NCBI GenBank assembly: GCA_903953985.1
Contig: CAJBLW010000317.1
Location: 1 to 8,059, forward strand
Direction of reading: 5' to 3'
From: an uncultured Burkholderiales bacterium
GTDB taxonomy: Bacteria > Pseudomonadota > Gammaproteobacteria > Burkholderiales > Burkholderiaceae_C
Length of the DNA: 8,059 bases
Every line of letters begins with the position of its first letter. The stretch's first letter is position 1. A model generated the notes under the pieces. That model saw only the letters and a program-made list of their open reading frames with translations, was not told the origin of the DNA and made no database searches. Made by a program: the position numbers and the translations under genes. This document shows, one piece after another, positions 1 to 6,344 of the stretch.

Positions 1-831
1 CGCCAAGCGCCGCTCCACCCAGGCATAAGCCCAAGCCACGCCCCCGGTCAGCGCCAACATGGCCACGGCCAAGGCCGCTGCGGGCCCTAGCGCCAGTTCG
101 TGCGCGATCAGGGTGTAAATCTCCACCTCCACCGTGGCCCAGCGCTGCCCGCCCAACACCAGAGCCAGGCCAAAGCCGGTGAAGCAATACAAAAACACCA
201 GGCACAGGGCCGACACCAGCCAGGGGGCCATCACCGGCCACTCGACCCGCCAAAACGCCCGCCATGGCGTGGCCCCCAAGGTACGCGCCAGCGCCACCTG
301 CTGCGCGCTGACTTGCGCCAAGCCATCGCTGCCTGCGCGCACCACCAAACCCAGGTTAAAAAACAAATTGCCCAGCAACAGCAGCCAGGGGCCACCTTGC
401 AGAGACACACCCGCTTGCGCCAAAGGCTCACCCAACCAACCGCGTGGGCCCCAAAGCGACAACACGCCCAGCGCCGCCACCAGGGTGGGCACCACAAAAG
501 GCAGCAGCAACGCGCGCTGCCACCAAAGCCGCCCGGCAAAATCCAGACGTGCCAGCACCCACGCCATGGGCAAACCCAACACCAGACACGCCACGCAGGT
601 GGCCAAAGCCTGCACCAGCGTCCAGCCCACGCGCCACTGCAGGTGCGCATCGCGCCACCAAGGGCCGGAGTCGGCCAGCGCCAAGCCTGGCACCGGTTCA
701 CCCCACAAGCCTTCTGAAAGCAAGCGTGCGACCGGCATCGCCAAGAACACCAAGGCAAACAGCACCGGCAAGGCCGCCAGCCACAGGGCGTTATGTCTTG
801 GGCGCAGAGCTGAGCGCTTTGTGGAATTCAT
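1..831 (-). CDS. thiP: Thiamine/TPP ABC transporter permease ThiP (3' part beyond window)
   Basis: Inner-membrane permease that would carry thiamine or its phosphates into the cytoplasm, receiving substrate from ThiB and powered by ThiQ. The reading frame is open from the ATG at 831 to base 1 (277 codons). Family members have about 530 residues in two homologous halves, so roughly the first half is visible. The N-terminus is basic (MNSTKRSALRPRHN) and is followed by a hydrophobic segment at about residues 18-37. More membrane segments lie near 80-97, 107-130 and 150-162. An EAA-type loop that contacts the ATPase begins near residue 178 (QVALARTLGATPWRAFWRVE). After it comes TGFGLALVLGG and a TVEVEIY stretch that resembles ThiP proteins I know. 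The start lies 19 bp after the thiB stop, with AAGG about 8 bases upstream. The neighbour ThiB and the upstream TPP riboswitch fix the substrate class. Family assignment is firm; the end is not seen. Confidence 0.92.
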   Translation of the reverse strand, partial: MNSTKRSALRPRHNALWLAALPVLFALVFLAMPVARLLSEGLWGEPVPGLALADSGPWWRDAHLQWRVGWTLVQALATCVACLVLGLPMAWVLARLDFAGRLWWQRALLLPFVVPTLVAALGVLSLWGPRGWLGEPLAQAGVSLQGGPWLLLLGNLFFNLGLVVRAGSDGLAQVSAQQVALARTLGATPWRAFWRVEWPVMAPWLVSALCLVFLYCFTGFGLALVLGGQRWATVEVEIYTLIAHELALGPAAALAVAMLALTGGVAWAYAWVERRLA

Positions 832-850
832 AGTCAAGACCTTGGTCTCG

Positions 851-1993
851 TCACTTGAGTACCACCTGCGTCCAGCGCAGCTGCCAGCGTGCGGCCTGCG
901 TGCTCAGGGTTTGCAGCGGCAATCGCTCAAAATTCATAGGTGCCGGGGCGTGTCGCAGCACCCCATCGAGTGGCACATCGGGCTGCACCGGGTACATCCA
1001 CATGCTGGTTTGCAGCGCCTGCTGAACCGGTACAGAACGCAAAAACTCGATGAACTTCACGCCTGCCGAGCGTGCGGCAGGGGTTGCCCCCTTGAGCAAG
1101 GCCACCCCTTCCACCTGACGGAACACCCCGCCCGGCAAAAACAGATTGGCCGTTGGCGATGCCCCCAGTTTGTCCTTGCTGTAGAAGACCTCTGCGGCAG
1201 GGCTGGTGGCATAACTGACCACCATGGGCCGGGTACCGCCGTTGTGGCTGAACTCGGTGTAATACGCCTCGCTCCAGCCCTTGACCACCTTGACGCCGTT
1301 GGCGCGCATCTGGGTCCACCAGTCCCATGCTGCGGCTTCGCCCAAGCCCGCCACCGAGGCCAGCAAAAACGCTTGGCCAGGACTGGAGGTGGCCGGGTGG
1401 GGCACCACCAACAAATCGCGGTAAGCCGGCAGGGCCAGCGCCTGCAGGTTTTGGGGAAGGGCCAGACCTTTTTTCTGGAACCAGGCTTTGTCAATGTTCA
1501 GGGTCACAAAGCCCTGGGTCACCGGCACCACGCCACCGACCACGCCGCTGTGCGCGCTGGGGGCTGGTGGGTCTTGTTGCGGAGCAGGTCCCTCGGCCAT
1601 GCCCGCCAGAGCTTTGCTTAGAGCAGCAGCGCCGGGGTAGGTGTCGAGGATGCCACTGGCCAAGGCGCGGGGCAGCAAAGTGTTGTCGATGCCAAACACC
1701 ACATCGGCCACGGGCGCGGCGCGGCTCAAGATCAACTTGTTGAGCATCTCGCCAGCATCGCCCCCTTTGATCAGCTGCAGCTTCACGCCCGCATCTTTTT
1801 CAAACTGCGCCAGCAAGGGTTTGGGCAGATCAAACGAGCTGTGCGTCATGACGCGGAGCAGCGTTGGCGTTGGGCTTGAGGACTGGTTTGGGGGCGGGTT
1901 TTGTGCCTGAGCCTGCCCCGCCGCTGCCCAGAACATGGCGGCGCTTAGCACCCAGGCCAGCCCGGTACCGGTCGTCAAAAACCGCTTTTGCAT
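851..1993 (-). CDS. thiB: Periplasmic thiamine/TPP-binding protein ThiB (TbpA)
   Basis: Binds thiamine, TMP or TPP in the periplasm and delivers it to ThiP. The protein has 380 residues when started at the ATG at 1993, which has AAAGG about 8 bases upstream. It then begins with a normal signal peptide (MQKRF, a hydrophobic stretch, cleavage near AGQAQA, residue 30). The longer open frame to 2101 starts inside the riboswitch and is rejected. Recognisable ThiB blocks are ADVVFGIDNTLL (96-107), VVPHPATSSPG (196-206), KVVKGWSEAY (235-244), VVSYATSPA (258-266), QVEGVALL (293-300) and SMWMYPVQP (330-338). These match the E. coli ThiB pattern in order. It is longer than the ~327-residue E. coli protein mainly through a Pro/Ser-rich linker after the signal peptide (about 31-44) and a Pro/Ala-rich insert near 132-148. 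It is the first gene after the riboswitch, so expression should fall when TPP is plentiful. Confidence 0.95.
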   Translation of the reverse strand: MQKRFLTTGTGLAWVLSAAMFWAAAGQAQAQNPPPNQSSSPTPTLLRVMTHSSFDLPKPLLAQFEKDAGVKLQLIKGGDAGEMLNKLILSRAAPVADVVFGIDNTLLPRALASGILDTYPGAAALSKALAGMAEGPAPQQDPPAPSAHSGVVGGVVPVTQGFVTLNIDKAWFQKKGLALPQNLQALALPAYRDLLVVPHPATSSPGQAFLLASVAGLGEAAAWDWWTQMRANGVKVVKGWSEAYYTEFSHNGGTRPMVVSYATSPAAEVFYSKDKLGASPTANLFLPGGVFRQVEGVALLKGATPAARSAGVKFIEFLRSVPVQQALQTSMWMYPVQPDVPLDGVLRHAPAPMNFERLPLQTLSTQAARWQLRWTQVVLK

Positions 1994-2077
1994 CGCCAAC
2001 CGCCTTTCGCTCAACAAGCCGCTCAGGGCATGAAAGCAAATTCGGTCAACGCACAAGGACGATGAGGTGGCATTCGC

Positions 2078-2167
2078 ATCACGCTCCCTACGCTGGCACA
2101 ACCCAGATCAGGTGAGAGGGGTATGTCTCAGCCCGGGCTGCGCATGCGGCCAGGCACCCCCGGTGAA
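2078..2167 (-). promoter_or_regulatory. TPP riboswitch (THI element) upstream of thiB
   Basis: Read on the minus strand, this stretch carries the TPP-aptamer blocks in the right order and spacing: GGGGTGCC (2160-2153), GGCTGAGA (2133-2126), ACCTGATCTGGGT (2113-2101) and GCCAGCGTAGGGA (2097-2085). The CTGG/CCAG pair forms the stem of the pyrophosphate-sensing arm. TCAC (2166-2163) and GTGA (2082-2079) can close the basal helix, with a small bulge. The aptamer ends about 85 bases before the thiB ATG. I see no clear terminator hairpin with a T-run between them, so control is more likely at translation, by hiding the AAAGG site; that is inference. It links the downstream transport genes to thiamine supply. 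Confidence 0.94.
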
Positions 2168-2174
2168 GTTGCAG

Positions 2175-2180
2175 ATTGTA
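2175..2180 (-). promoter_or_regulatory. Candidate -10 box for the thiBP transcript
   Basis: Minus-strand TACAAT matches the sigma-70 -10 consensus at five of six positions. It would place transcription start at about 2168, exactly at the 5' edge of the riboswitch aptamer, which is the expected geometry. The hexamer 17 bases upstream (CTGCCC) is a poor -35, so the promoter is weak, depends on an activator, or is misplaced. Confidence 0.42.
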
Positions 2181-2401
2181 GCGAGAGGGTAGCAAACGGG
2201 CAGTCCACCGATGCCGCTGCACCCTGCGCCACCCTTTAGCCCAGCGGCTGCGCGACAACGCGGTGCTTCTGGCTTGGACGGGCTTGCCCTGTTCAGAGCG
2301 CCGTTTCGACCCCATTGCCCTGTGCTTGCCGCCCAAGTGACAGGCCCACAGACGGCAGGTGCCTAGAGTTCAAGGCATTTCAACCATCGAAAGGCCTGCC
2401 C

Positions 2402-3184
2402 ATGACAGCCGCCACAGCCACAGCTCCAGTTCCAACGCCTGCCCAAGACGACCCGGTGTGGCAAGCCAAGGTGCACTTGGCCGCCGCTTTGCGATTGGCG
2501 GTGCTGCACGACTTTGACGAAGGCATCGACAACCACTTCACAGTTGCTGTACCCGGGCGAGAAGACCAATACCTGATTTCACCCTTTGGCGTCCATTGGT
2601 CCGAGGCCCGCGCCAGCACCATGATGGTCTTCAATGAAGCGGGCGAAACCCTGGAAGGCACAGGCCTGGTAGAGCTGTCCGCCCAATCGATCCACGCCCC
2701 GGTGCACCGCCTCACGGGTGCCAAAGTGGTGCTGCACACCCACCAGCCCTGGGCGCTGGCATTGAACATGCTCCAAGCCAACCGATTGCTGCCCGCCACA
2801 CAAACGGCTGCCTTCTTTGACGGCACCATCGCCTACGACGATCACTACACAGGGCTGGCGGCAGACCTGTCAGAGGGGGAGCGCTTGTCGCAGCTCATGA
2901 GCGATGGCAAAACCGTGCTCTTCATGAAAAACCATGGCGTGATGACGGTGGGCGACACCGTGGCACAAGCCTACCGCCGCTTGTACAAACTCGAAAAAGC
3001 CTGCCGCACCCAAGTGCTGGCCATGGGCACAGGCCAGCCCCTGAATGTATTGACCGAATCCGTGATCCAGCGCATCAAAACCCCCAGCCCGCAAGACCGT
3101 CACCCCCGCAGCGAACGCGAGCGCCTGTTTTTTGAAGCCATGATGCGCGTAGTCGACCGGGTGAACCCGGGTTATGCCGATTGA
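2402..3184 (+). CDS. Class II aldolase/adducin family protein, substrate unknown
   Basis: A 260-residue protein of the class II aldolase fold; relatives cleave, decarboxylate or epimerise sugar phosphates and related hydroxy acids with a divalent metal. The start is the ATG at 2402, with GAAAGG 7 bases upstream; the in-frame extension to 2315 has no better signal. NHFTVAVPG (44-52) sits where the family has its GN(F/I)S-type strand. LISPFGVHW (58-66) matches the substrate loop. The zinc ligands appear as HTH (His112, His114) and, downstream, KNHG (His178). The acidic residue that acts as acid/base in fuculose-phosphate aldolase is not where it should be: the stretch before His98 reads ELSAQSIH, with Ala or Gln at the expected spot. 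That is common in adducin-like members of unknown chemistry and warns against calling it an aldolase proper. It is divergent from the thi operon and 59 bp ahead of the next gene, with which it is probably co-transcribed. Confidence 0.85.
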   Translation: MTAATATAPVPTPAQDDPVWQAKVHLAAALRLAVLHDFDEGIDNHFTVAVPGREDQYLISPFGVHWSEARASTMMVFNEAGETLEGTGLVELSAQSIHAPVHRLTGAKVVLHTHQPWALALNMLQANRLLPATQTAAFFDGTIAYDDHYTGLAADLSEGERLSQLMSDGKTVLFMKNHGVMTVGDTVAQAYRRLYKLEKACRTQVLAMGTGQPLNVLTESVIQRIKTPSPQDRHPRSERERLFFEAMMRVVDRVNPGYAD

Positions 3185-3243
3185 AACGTTCAGCGACAAC
3201 CACAGCAAGAACACCCCCACCACACGCCCCATAAAATGGCCGC

Positions 3244-4137
3244 ATGGACCCCACGTTGAACGCCCACGACCACCCTGCCCCCACCCGCTCTGTGCTGAGC
3301 TTTGCCAACGCCTTGTGGCGAGTGCGCAGGCCCCGGCCCTTTGTATTGGTGATAGAGGGTGAAATGGATGATGAGGCCGGCGAGCCCAGCGACTACCTGC
3401 ACGACACCTTGCTTGTGCCCGAATGGCGCGAAGCCTTTTACCAACTGGTCGATGCCACGGGCCTGGTGGTGTGCCTGAATGTGCACACAGAGCACCCCAC
3501 CTACCGCGACGTGCGCGGGCGCTCCAGTAAGGGGCGGCTGAGCCAGGGCGAGTACTACCACCACGACGGCTGCTCAGGCCCTGTGAAGCCGCGCCTTGTT
3601 GAAATTCGATGCCCCATTCAGCCACAAACCCGTGGCGTGGCCACCGCCGTGGCACCTCACCGCGATGTGGTCAAGGCCATGGTGCAAGTGCTTCCGGCCG
3701 ATTTGGCCGCCACGCCAGCGCTGGCGGGGCAAGAAATGAGCCTCGCAACCCTCAGCCAAATGGACGATGCCGCGCTCGACCACTTGCAAGGCCTCATCAC
3801 TCGCACCGTGCGCAAAAAATTCAACGCCGAAGGCGCACGCAGCTACTTCCGCCAAGTGGATGCCGCTGCCAATGCCTACTTTGAGCCCTGGGCCTTGGGG
3901 GAAAGCCGCTTTATTGCCAACGCCAACAGTGGGGCAACCCTGCAACACCGCCGCGCCTACCAAACCCCGCACACAGGCGGCGTGGCCAATGGCCACTTGG
4001 TCAAACGCTGGACGAATGAAGAGCTACTGCTGCCCGGTCAGGTGGTTGACCAAGCCTTGATTGCTGCACTTTGCAGCGAAGAAGGTGATGAAGCGGATGG
4101 TGAGCGTGTTGATGGGTGCTACCTCGGTGCGCATTGA
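3244..4137 (+). CDS. Probable Fe(II)/2-oxoglutarate-dependent oxygenase (TauD/TfdA-like), hypothetical
   Basis: A 297-residue protein I cannot assign to a named enzyme. It shows an HxD motif at His106-x-Asp108 (YYHHDGCSGP), then about 127 residues later a distal histidine in LQHRRAYQ (His235), followed by GHLVKRW (250-256). This HxD...H layout with a basic tail is that of cupin-fold Fe(II)/2-oxoglutarate oxygenases of the TauD/TfdA or clavaminate-synthase type. The arginine that normally binds the 2-oxoglutarate carboxylate would fall near His251-Arg255 and is not certain. RPFVLVIEGE near 31-40 looks like the first core strand, which favours the ATG at 3244. A better-placed ribosome binding site (GAGGGTGAA) precedes an internal ATG at 3364, which would remove that strand. 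A Kdo-hydroxylase-like enzyme is another possibility of similar size. It follows the aldolase-fold gene by 59 bp, suggesting a shared pathway. Confidence 0.6.
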   Translation: MDPTLNAHDHPAPTRSVLSFANALWRVRRPRPFVLVIEGEMDDEAGEPSDYLHDTLLVPEWREAFYQLVDATGLVVCLNVHTEHPTYRDVRGRSSKGRLSQGEYYHHDGCSGPVKPRLVEIRCPIQPQTRGVATAVAPHRDVVKAMVQVLPADLAATPALAGQEMSLATLSQMDDAALDHLQGLITRTVRKKFNAEGARSYFRQVDAAANAYFEPWALGESRFIANANSGATLQHRRAYQTPHTGGVANGHLVKRWTNEELLLPGQVVDQALIAALCSEEGDEADGERVDGCYLGAH

Positions 4138-4267
4138 TAAGCTGCACATAATTCACGCCATCACCGTTTGACTTGCAGGAGATAACGAGTCCTTGCATCT
4201 TGTCCAAGGCGTCGACACCCAACTGCATAATGAGAATGACCATCTAACCGAATTCAGGAGACTCTTT

Positions 4268-5236
4268 ATGGACCGCCGTCTATTCATTGGTGCCGCAGGC
4301 GCTGCGCTTACGATGCCCTCGTTCGTACAAGCACAGGGCAAGCCGATCCGTCTGATCGTGCCCTTCGTTGCAGGTGGAGCAACCGATGTGACCTGCCGTC
4401 TCATCGCAGAGAAAGCAGCCATCTCGCTGGGCCAGCCCGTTCTGATCGAAAACCGTCCTGGTGGCGGTGGCAACATTGGTGTTGACGTCGTCGCAAAAGC
4501 CGCACCTGACGGACTCACCATCGGCATGGCCGCAGTGGCGATGCATGCCATCAACCCCTGGCTCTTCAAGAAGATGCCTTACGACGCGATCAAGGACTTC
4601 GCACCCATCACCCAGATGGTTCGCATCCCCAACGTACTGGTGATGAACGCGGACACGGCCAAAAAATTGAACATCACCAATCTGAAAGAGTTCATTGCCT
4701 ACGCCAAGGTCAATCCAGCGAAGCTGTCGTACGCCAGCGGTGGCAATGGCAGCGGAGGCCATTTGGCCGGGGAGATGTTCAAGACCAAGGCCGGCTTGTT
4801 TGCTGTGCACATTCCTTACAACGGAGGCGGGCCTTCCCAACTCGCCATGTTGTCGGGCACGGTGGATTTCACACTGGACAATCTGGCCACATCGGGTGCC
4901 AACATCCGGGCTGGCAAAGTGCTGCCTCTGGCTGTGACCACGCTCAAGCGCAGTGCGCTGCTGCCCGATGTGCCCGCGATGGCGGAGATCTGGCCCGGCT
5001 TTGAAATCGATACCTGGTGGGGCCTCATCGCGCCAGCGGCGACGCCCAAGGACGTTGTCGCTCGTCTTAACAAAGCCTTTGTCGCCGCGCTGGAGTCGCC
5101 CGACATCAAAACCAAATTCGCCGGCATGATGGCTGAACCTGTACCAACGTCGCCCGAGCAGTTCGCTGAGCTCATCAAGCGCGAGTTCAACCGTTATGAA
5201 GGCGTTGTAAAGGCCAGTGGAGCAAAGGTCGATTGA
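4268..5236 (+). CDS. Bug-family tripartite tricarboxylate transporter substrate-binding protein
   Basis: Periplasmic solute-binding protein of the TctC/Bug type, which captures small carboxylates and related compounds. The 322-residue product has the usual family length. The start at 4268 is set by AGGAG 7 bases upstream and by the signal peptide MDRRLFIGAAGAALT...FVQA (cleavage near residue 22). Its twin arginine makes Tat export possible. Family blocks are IRLIVPFVAGGATD (27-40), VLIENRPGGGGNIG (58-71), FAPITQM (111-117), LSYASGGNGSGGHLAGE (153-169), HIPYNGGGPSQLAMLSG (181-197) and LPDVPAMAE (232-240). No TctA or TctB membrane subunit is present, as is usual for the many orphan Bug genes in Burkholderiales. 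The gene is 130 bp after the oxygenase, with no clear promoter or terminator between. Its stop overlaps the start of the next gene, so its cargo is probably the substrate, or a precursor, of that dehydrogenase. Confidence 0.93.
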   Translation: MDRRLFIGAAGAALTMPSFVQAQGKPIRLIVPFVAGGATDVTCRLIAEKAAISLGQPVLIENRPGGGGNIGVDVVAKAAPDGLTIGMAAVAMHAINPWLFKKMPYDAIKDFAPITQMVRIPNVLVMNADTAKKLNITNLKEFIAYAKVNPAKLSYASGGNGSGGHLAGEMFKTKAGLFAVHIPYNGGGPSQLAMLSGTVDFTLDNLATSGANIRAGKVLPLAVTTLKRSALLPDVPAMAEIWPGFEIDTWWGLIAPAATPKDVVARLNKAFVAALESPDIKTKFAGMMAEPVPTSPEQFAELIKREFNRYEGVVKASGAKVD

Positions 5237-6018
5237 ACGCGCCAATTCAACCCACCATGGCCCTTGCTGGACTGCTCAACGGTCACACGGTTTTGGTCAC
5301 AGGTGCCGGCCAGGGCAACGGCGAAGCGCTGGCACAAGGCTTGTCCCAGTTGGGCGCTCATGTGGTGGCAACCGACATTCGGAGTGATGCGGCCCAAAAC
5401 ACGGCGCGACGAATCCATGCTGCCGGTGGCAGCGCTGAGGCCGGCGCACTGGACGTGTCGGATGCGAGTGCCTGCATCGCATTCGCCGATTCATTCAGAC
5501 TTCAGCCCGGGCACAAGTTCGTGCTCGTCAACAACGCCGGTATACGCCCTCGCCATGCATTCGATGCCCCGGAGCGCGACAAGGCCTGGCGCGATGCGAT
5601 GGCGGTCAACGTCGATGGCGTGCGCAACACGATGCTGGCATTCAGGGCACTGCTGGCGGCGTCACAAGGCAATGTGGTCAACATCGGCTCCATCTCTGCA
5701 TCACGCGCCTCGGCGGGCGGCATTTCCTACTCCACCAGCAAAGCCGCTGGCGAAATGCTGACCAAGGTGATGGCGCTGGAGCTTGCAGCCGAAGGTATTC
5801 GCGTCAATGCAGTGGCCCCAGGTGTGATGGAAACGCCGATGACCGAAGCGTCGCGCACCAACCCGGCCCGGCGCGACTACCTGATGCAGCGGATCCCGAT
5901 GAAGCGTTTTGGCAGGCCCGACGAGTTGGTGGGCCCCGTCGCGTTTCTGGCCTCACCCTTGGCCAGCTACGTGACTGGCGCGGTGATGAATGTTGATGGC
6001 GGCTTTCTGGCCTTGTGA
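5233..6018 (+). CDS. Classical short-chain dehydrogenase/reductase (SDR)
   Basis: A 261-residue NAD(P)-dependent oxidoreductase with every landmark of classical SDRs. These are the cofactor-binding TGAGQGNG (23-30), Asp48 after strand 2 (VVATDI, suggesting NAD over NADP), LDVSD (73-77), NNAG (100-103), catalytic Ser153 in NIGSIS, YSTSK with Tyr166 and Lys170, and a C-terminal VTGAVMNVDGGF. In the TGxxxGxG motif the usual Ile is Asn29. The start is taken as TTG at 5233, because it overlaps the preceding stop (TTGA) and has AAAGG and GGAG just upstream. The ATG at 5257 has no Shine-Dalgarno sequence but would still leave a complete Rossmann fold. Translational coupling to the Bug-type binding protein suggests that it oxidises an alcohol group on the imported compound; the substrate is unknown. 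Confidence 0.93.
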   Translation: MNAPIQPTMALAGLLNGHTVLVTGAGQGNGEALAQGLSQLGAHVVATDIRSDAAQNTARRIHAAGGSAEAGALDVSDASACIAFADSFRLQPGHKFVLVNNAGIRPRHAFDAPERDKAWRDAMAVNVDGVRNTMLAFRALLAASQGNVVNIGSISASRASAGGISYSTSKAAGEMLTKVMALELAAEGIRVNAVAPGVMETPMTEASRTNPARRDYLMQRIPMKRFGRPDELVGPVAFLASPLASYVTGAVMNVDGGFLAL

Positions 6019-6020
6019 AA

Positions 6021-6311
6021 AATTCGTTGTCAATCATCACTGCGGTCTGAGTCCGACCCAGGTAACAAGCCATTTTTCACCTTGATCCCTTGCACTTTGA
6101 CTTCGATCTAAGTCAAGCCCACCCAAGCGACTTCAAGATCGGTGTTGGACACCCATGGGCCCTCGATGTCGTCAATGGCAAAGCTGTGCGGTACGTGGGT
6201 CTGAATTTGGATCTTGACGTTGATGAAACCATGCTCAGAAACAGACACGCCCGCTATTTCAGCGGCAAGTGTTTTGCCGTCAGGCGCGCGGTCTTAGGCT
6301 TGCAACACCAG
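6021..6311 (-). pseudogene. Decayed fragment of dihydrolipoamide dehydrogenase (lpdA remnant)
   Basis: Read on the minus strand, one frame gives LVLQA, a stop, DRAPDGKTLAAEIAGVSVSE, GFINV, QTHVPHSFAIDDI, EGPWVSNTDLEVAWVGLT, a stop, then VQGIKVKNGLLPG. This tracks Lpd proteins closely: LVLQAVGRxPNGK, AGVxVxxxGFINVD, RTNVPHIFAIGDIVGQPM, YTDPEVAWVGLTE, AQGIKVKKGLFPW. In-frame stops lie at 6296-6294 and 6110-6108. The normally invariant Gly-Asp of the FAD-binding FAIGDI is changed to FAIDDI. About 40 residues between GDIVGQPM and the YTDPEV block are missing, with the join near 6150-6163. After GLLP the frame shifts and then fades into the end of the SDR gene. Upstream of 6311 no Lpd similarity is seen. 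The gene is dead; only a piece of its C-terminal half remains. Comparison is with family sequences from memory. Confidence 0.85.
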
Positions 6312-6344
6312 ATTTAAAGTGCCCTTTAATTACATCGAAAAAAT

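Noticed and set aside
134..1621. Long plus-strand open frame of 495 codons opposite thiP and thiB
   Set aside because: It is antisense to two well-supported genes, crosses their boundary, and its translation is Arg/His/Pro/Gln/Ala-rich with no domain; it is a GC-driven shadow.
1994..2101. N-terminal extension of thiB to an ATG at 2101
   Set aside because: The start would lie inside the TPP aptamer, and the extension would bury the signal peptide; ATG 1993 has a Shine-Dalgarno site and gives a proper signal sequence.
2870..3655. Minus-strand open frame of 261 codons
   Set aside because: It overlaps the aldolase-fold and oxygenase genes antisense, and its composition is Arg/Gly/Trp/His-biased without a domain.
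4168..4231. TTGACT and CATAAT motifs before the Bug gene as a promoter
   Set aside because: TTGACT has no acceptable -10 at 16-18 bases, and CATAAT has no -35 at the right distance; they cannot be combined into one promoter.
4280..5245. Minus-strand open frame of 321 codons
   Set aside because: It is antisense to the Bug-family gene, has His/Arg/Gly-rich composition and no recognisable motif.
6040..6062. GGTC...GACC inverted repeat after the SDR gene as a terminator
   Set aside because: The stem is only four base pairs with no T-run, and it lies within the lpdA remnant.
6090..6317. Small plus-strand ORF of 75 codons starting TTG
   Set aside because: It is the complement of the lpdA remnant, lacks a ribosome binding site and shows no similarity I recognise.
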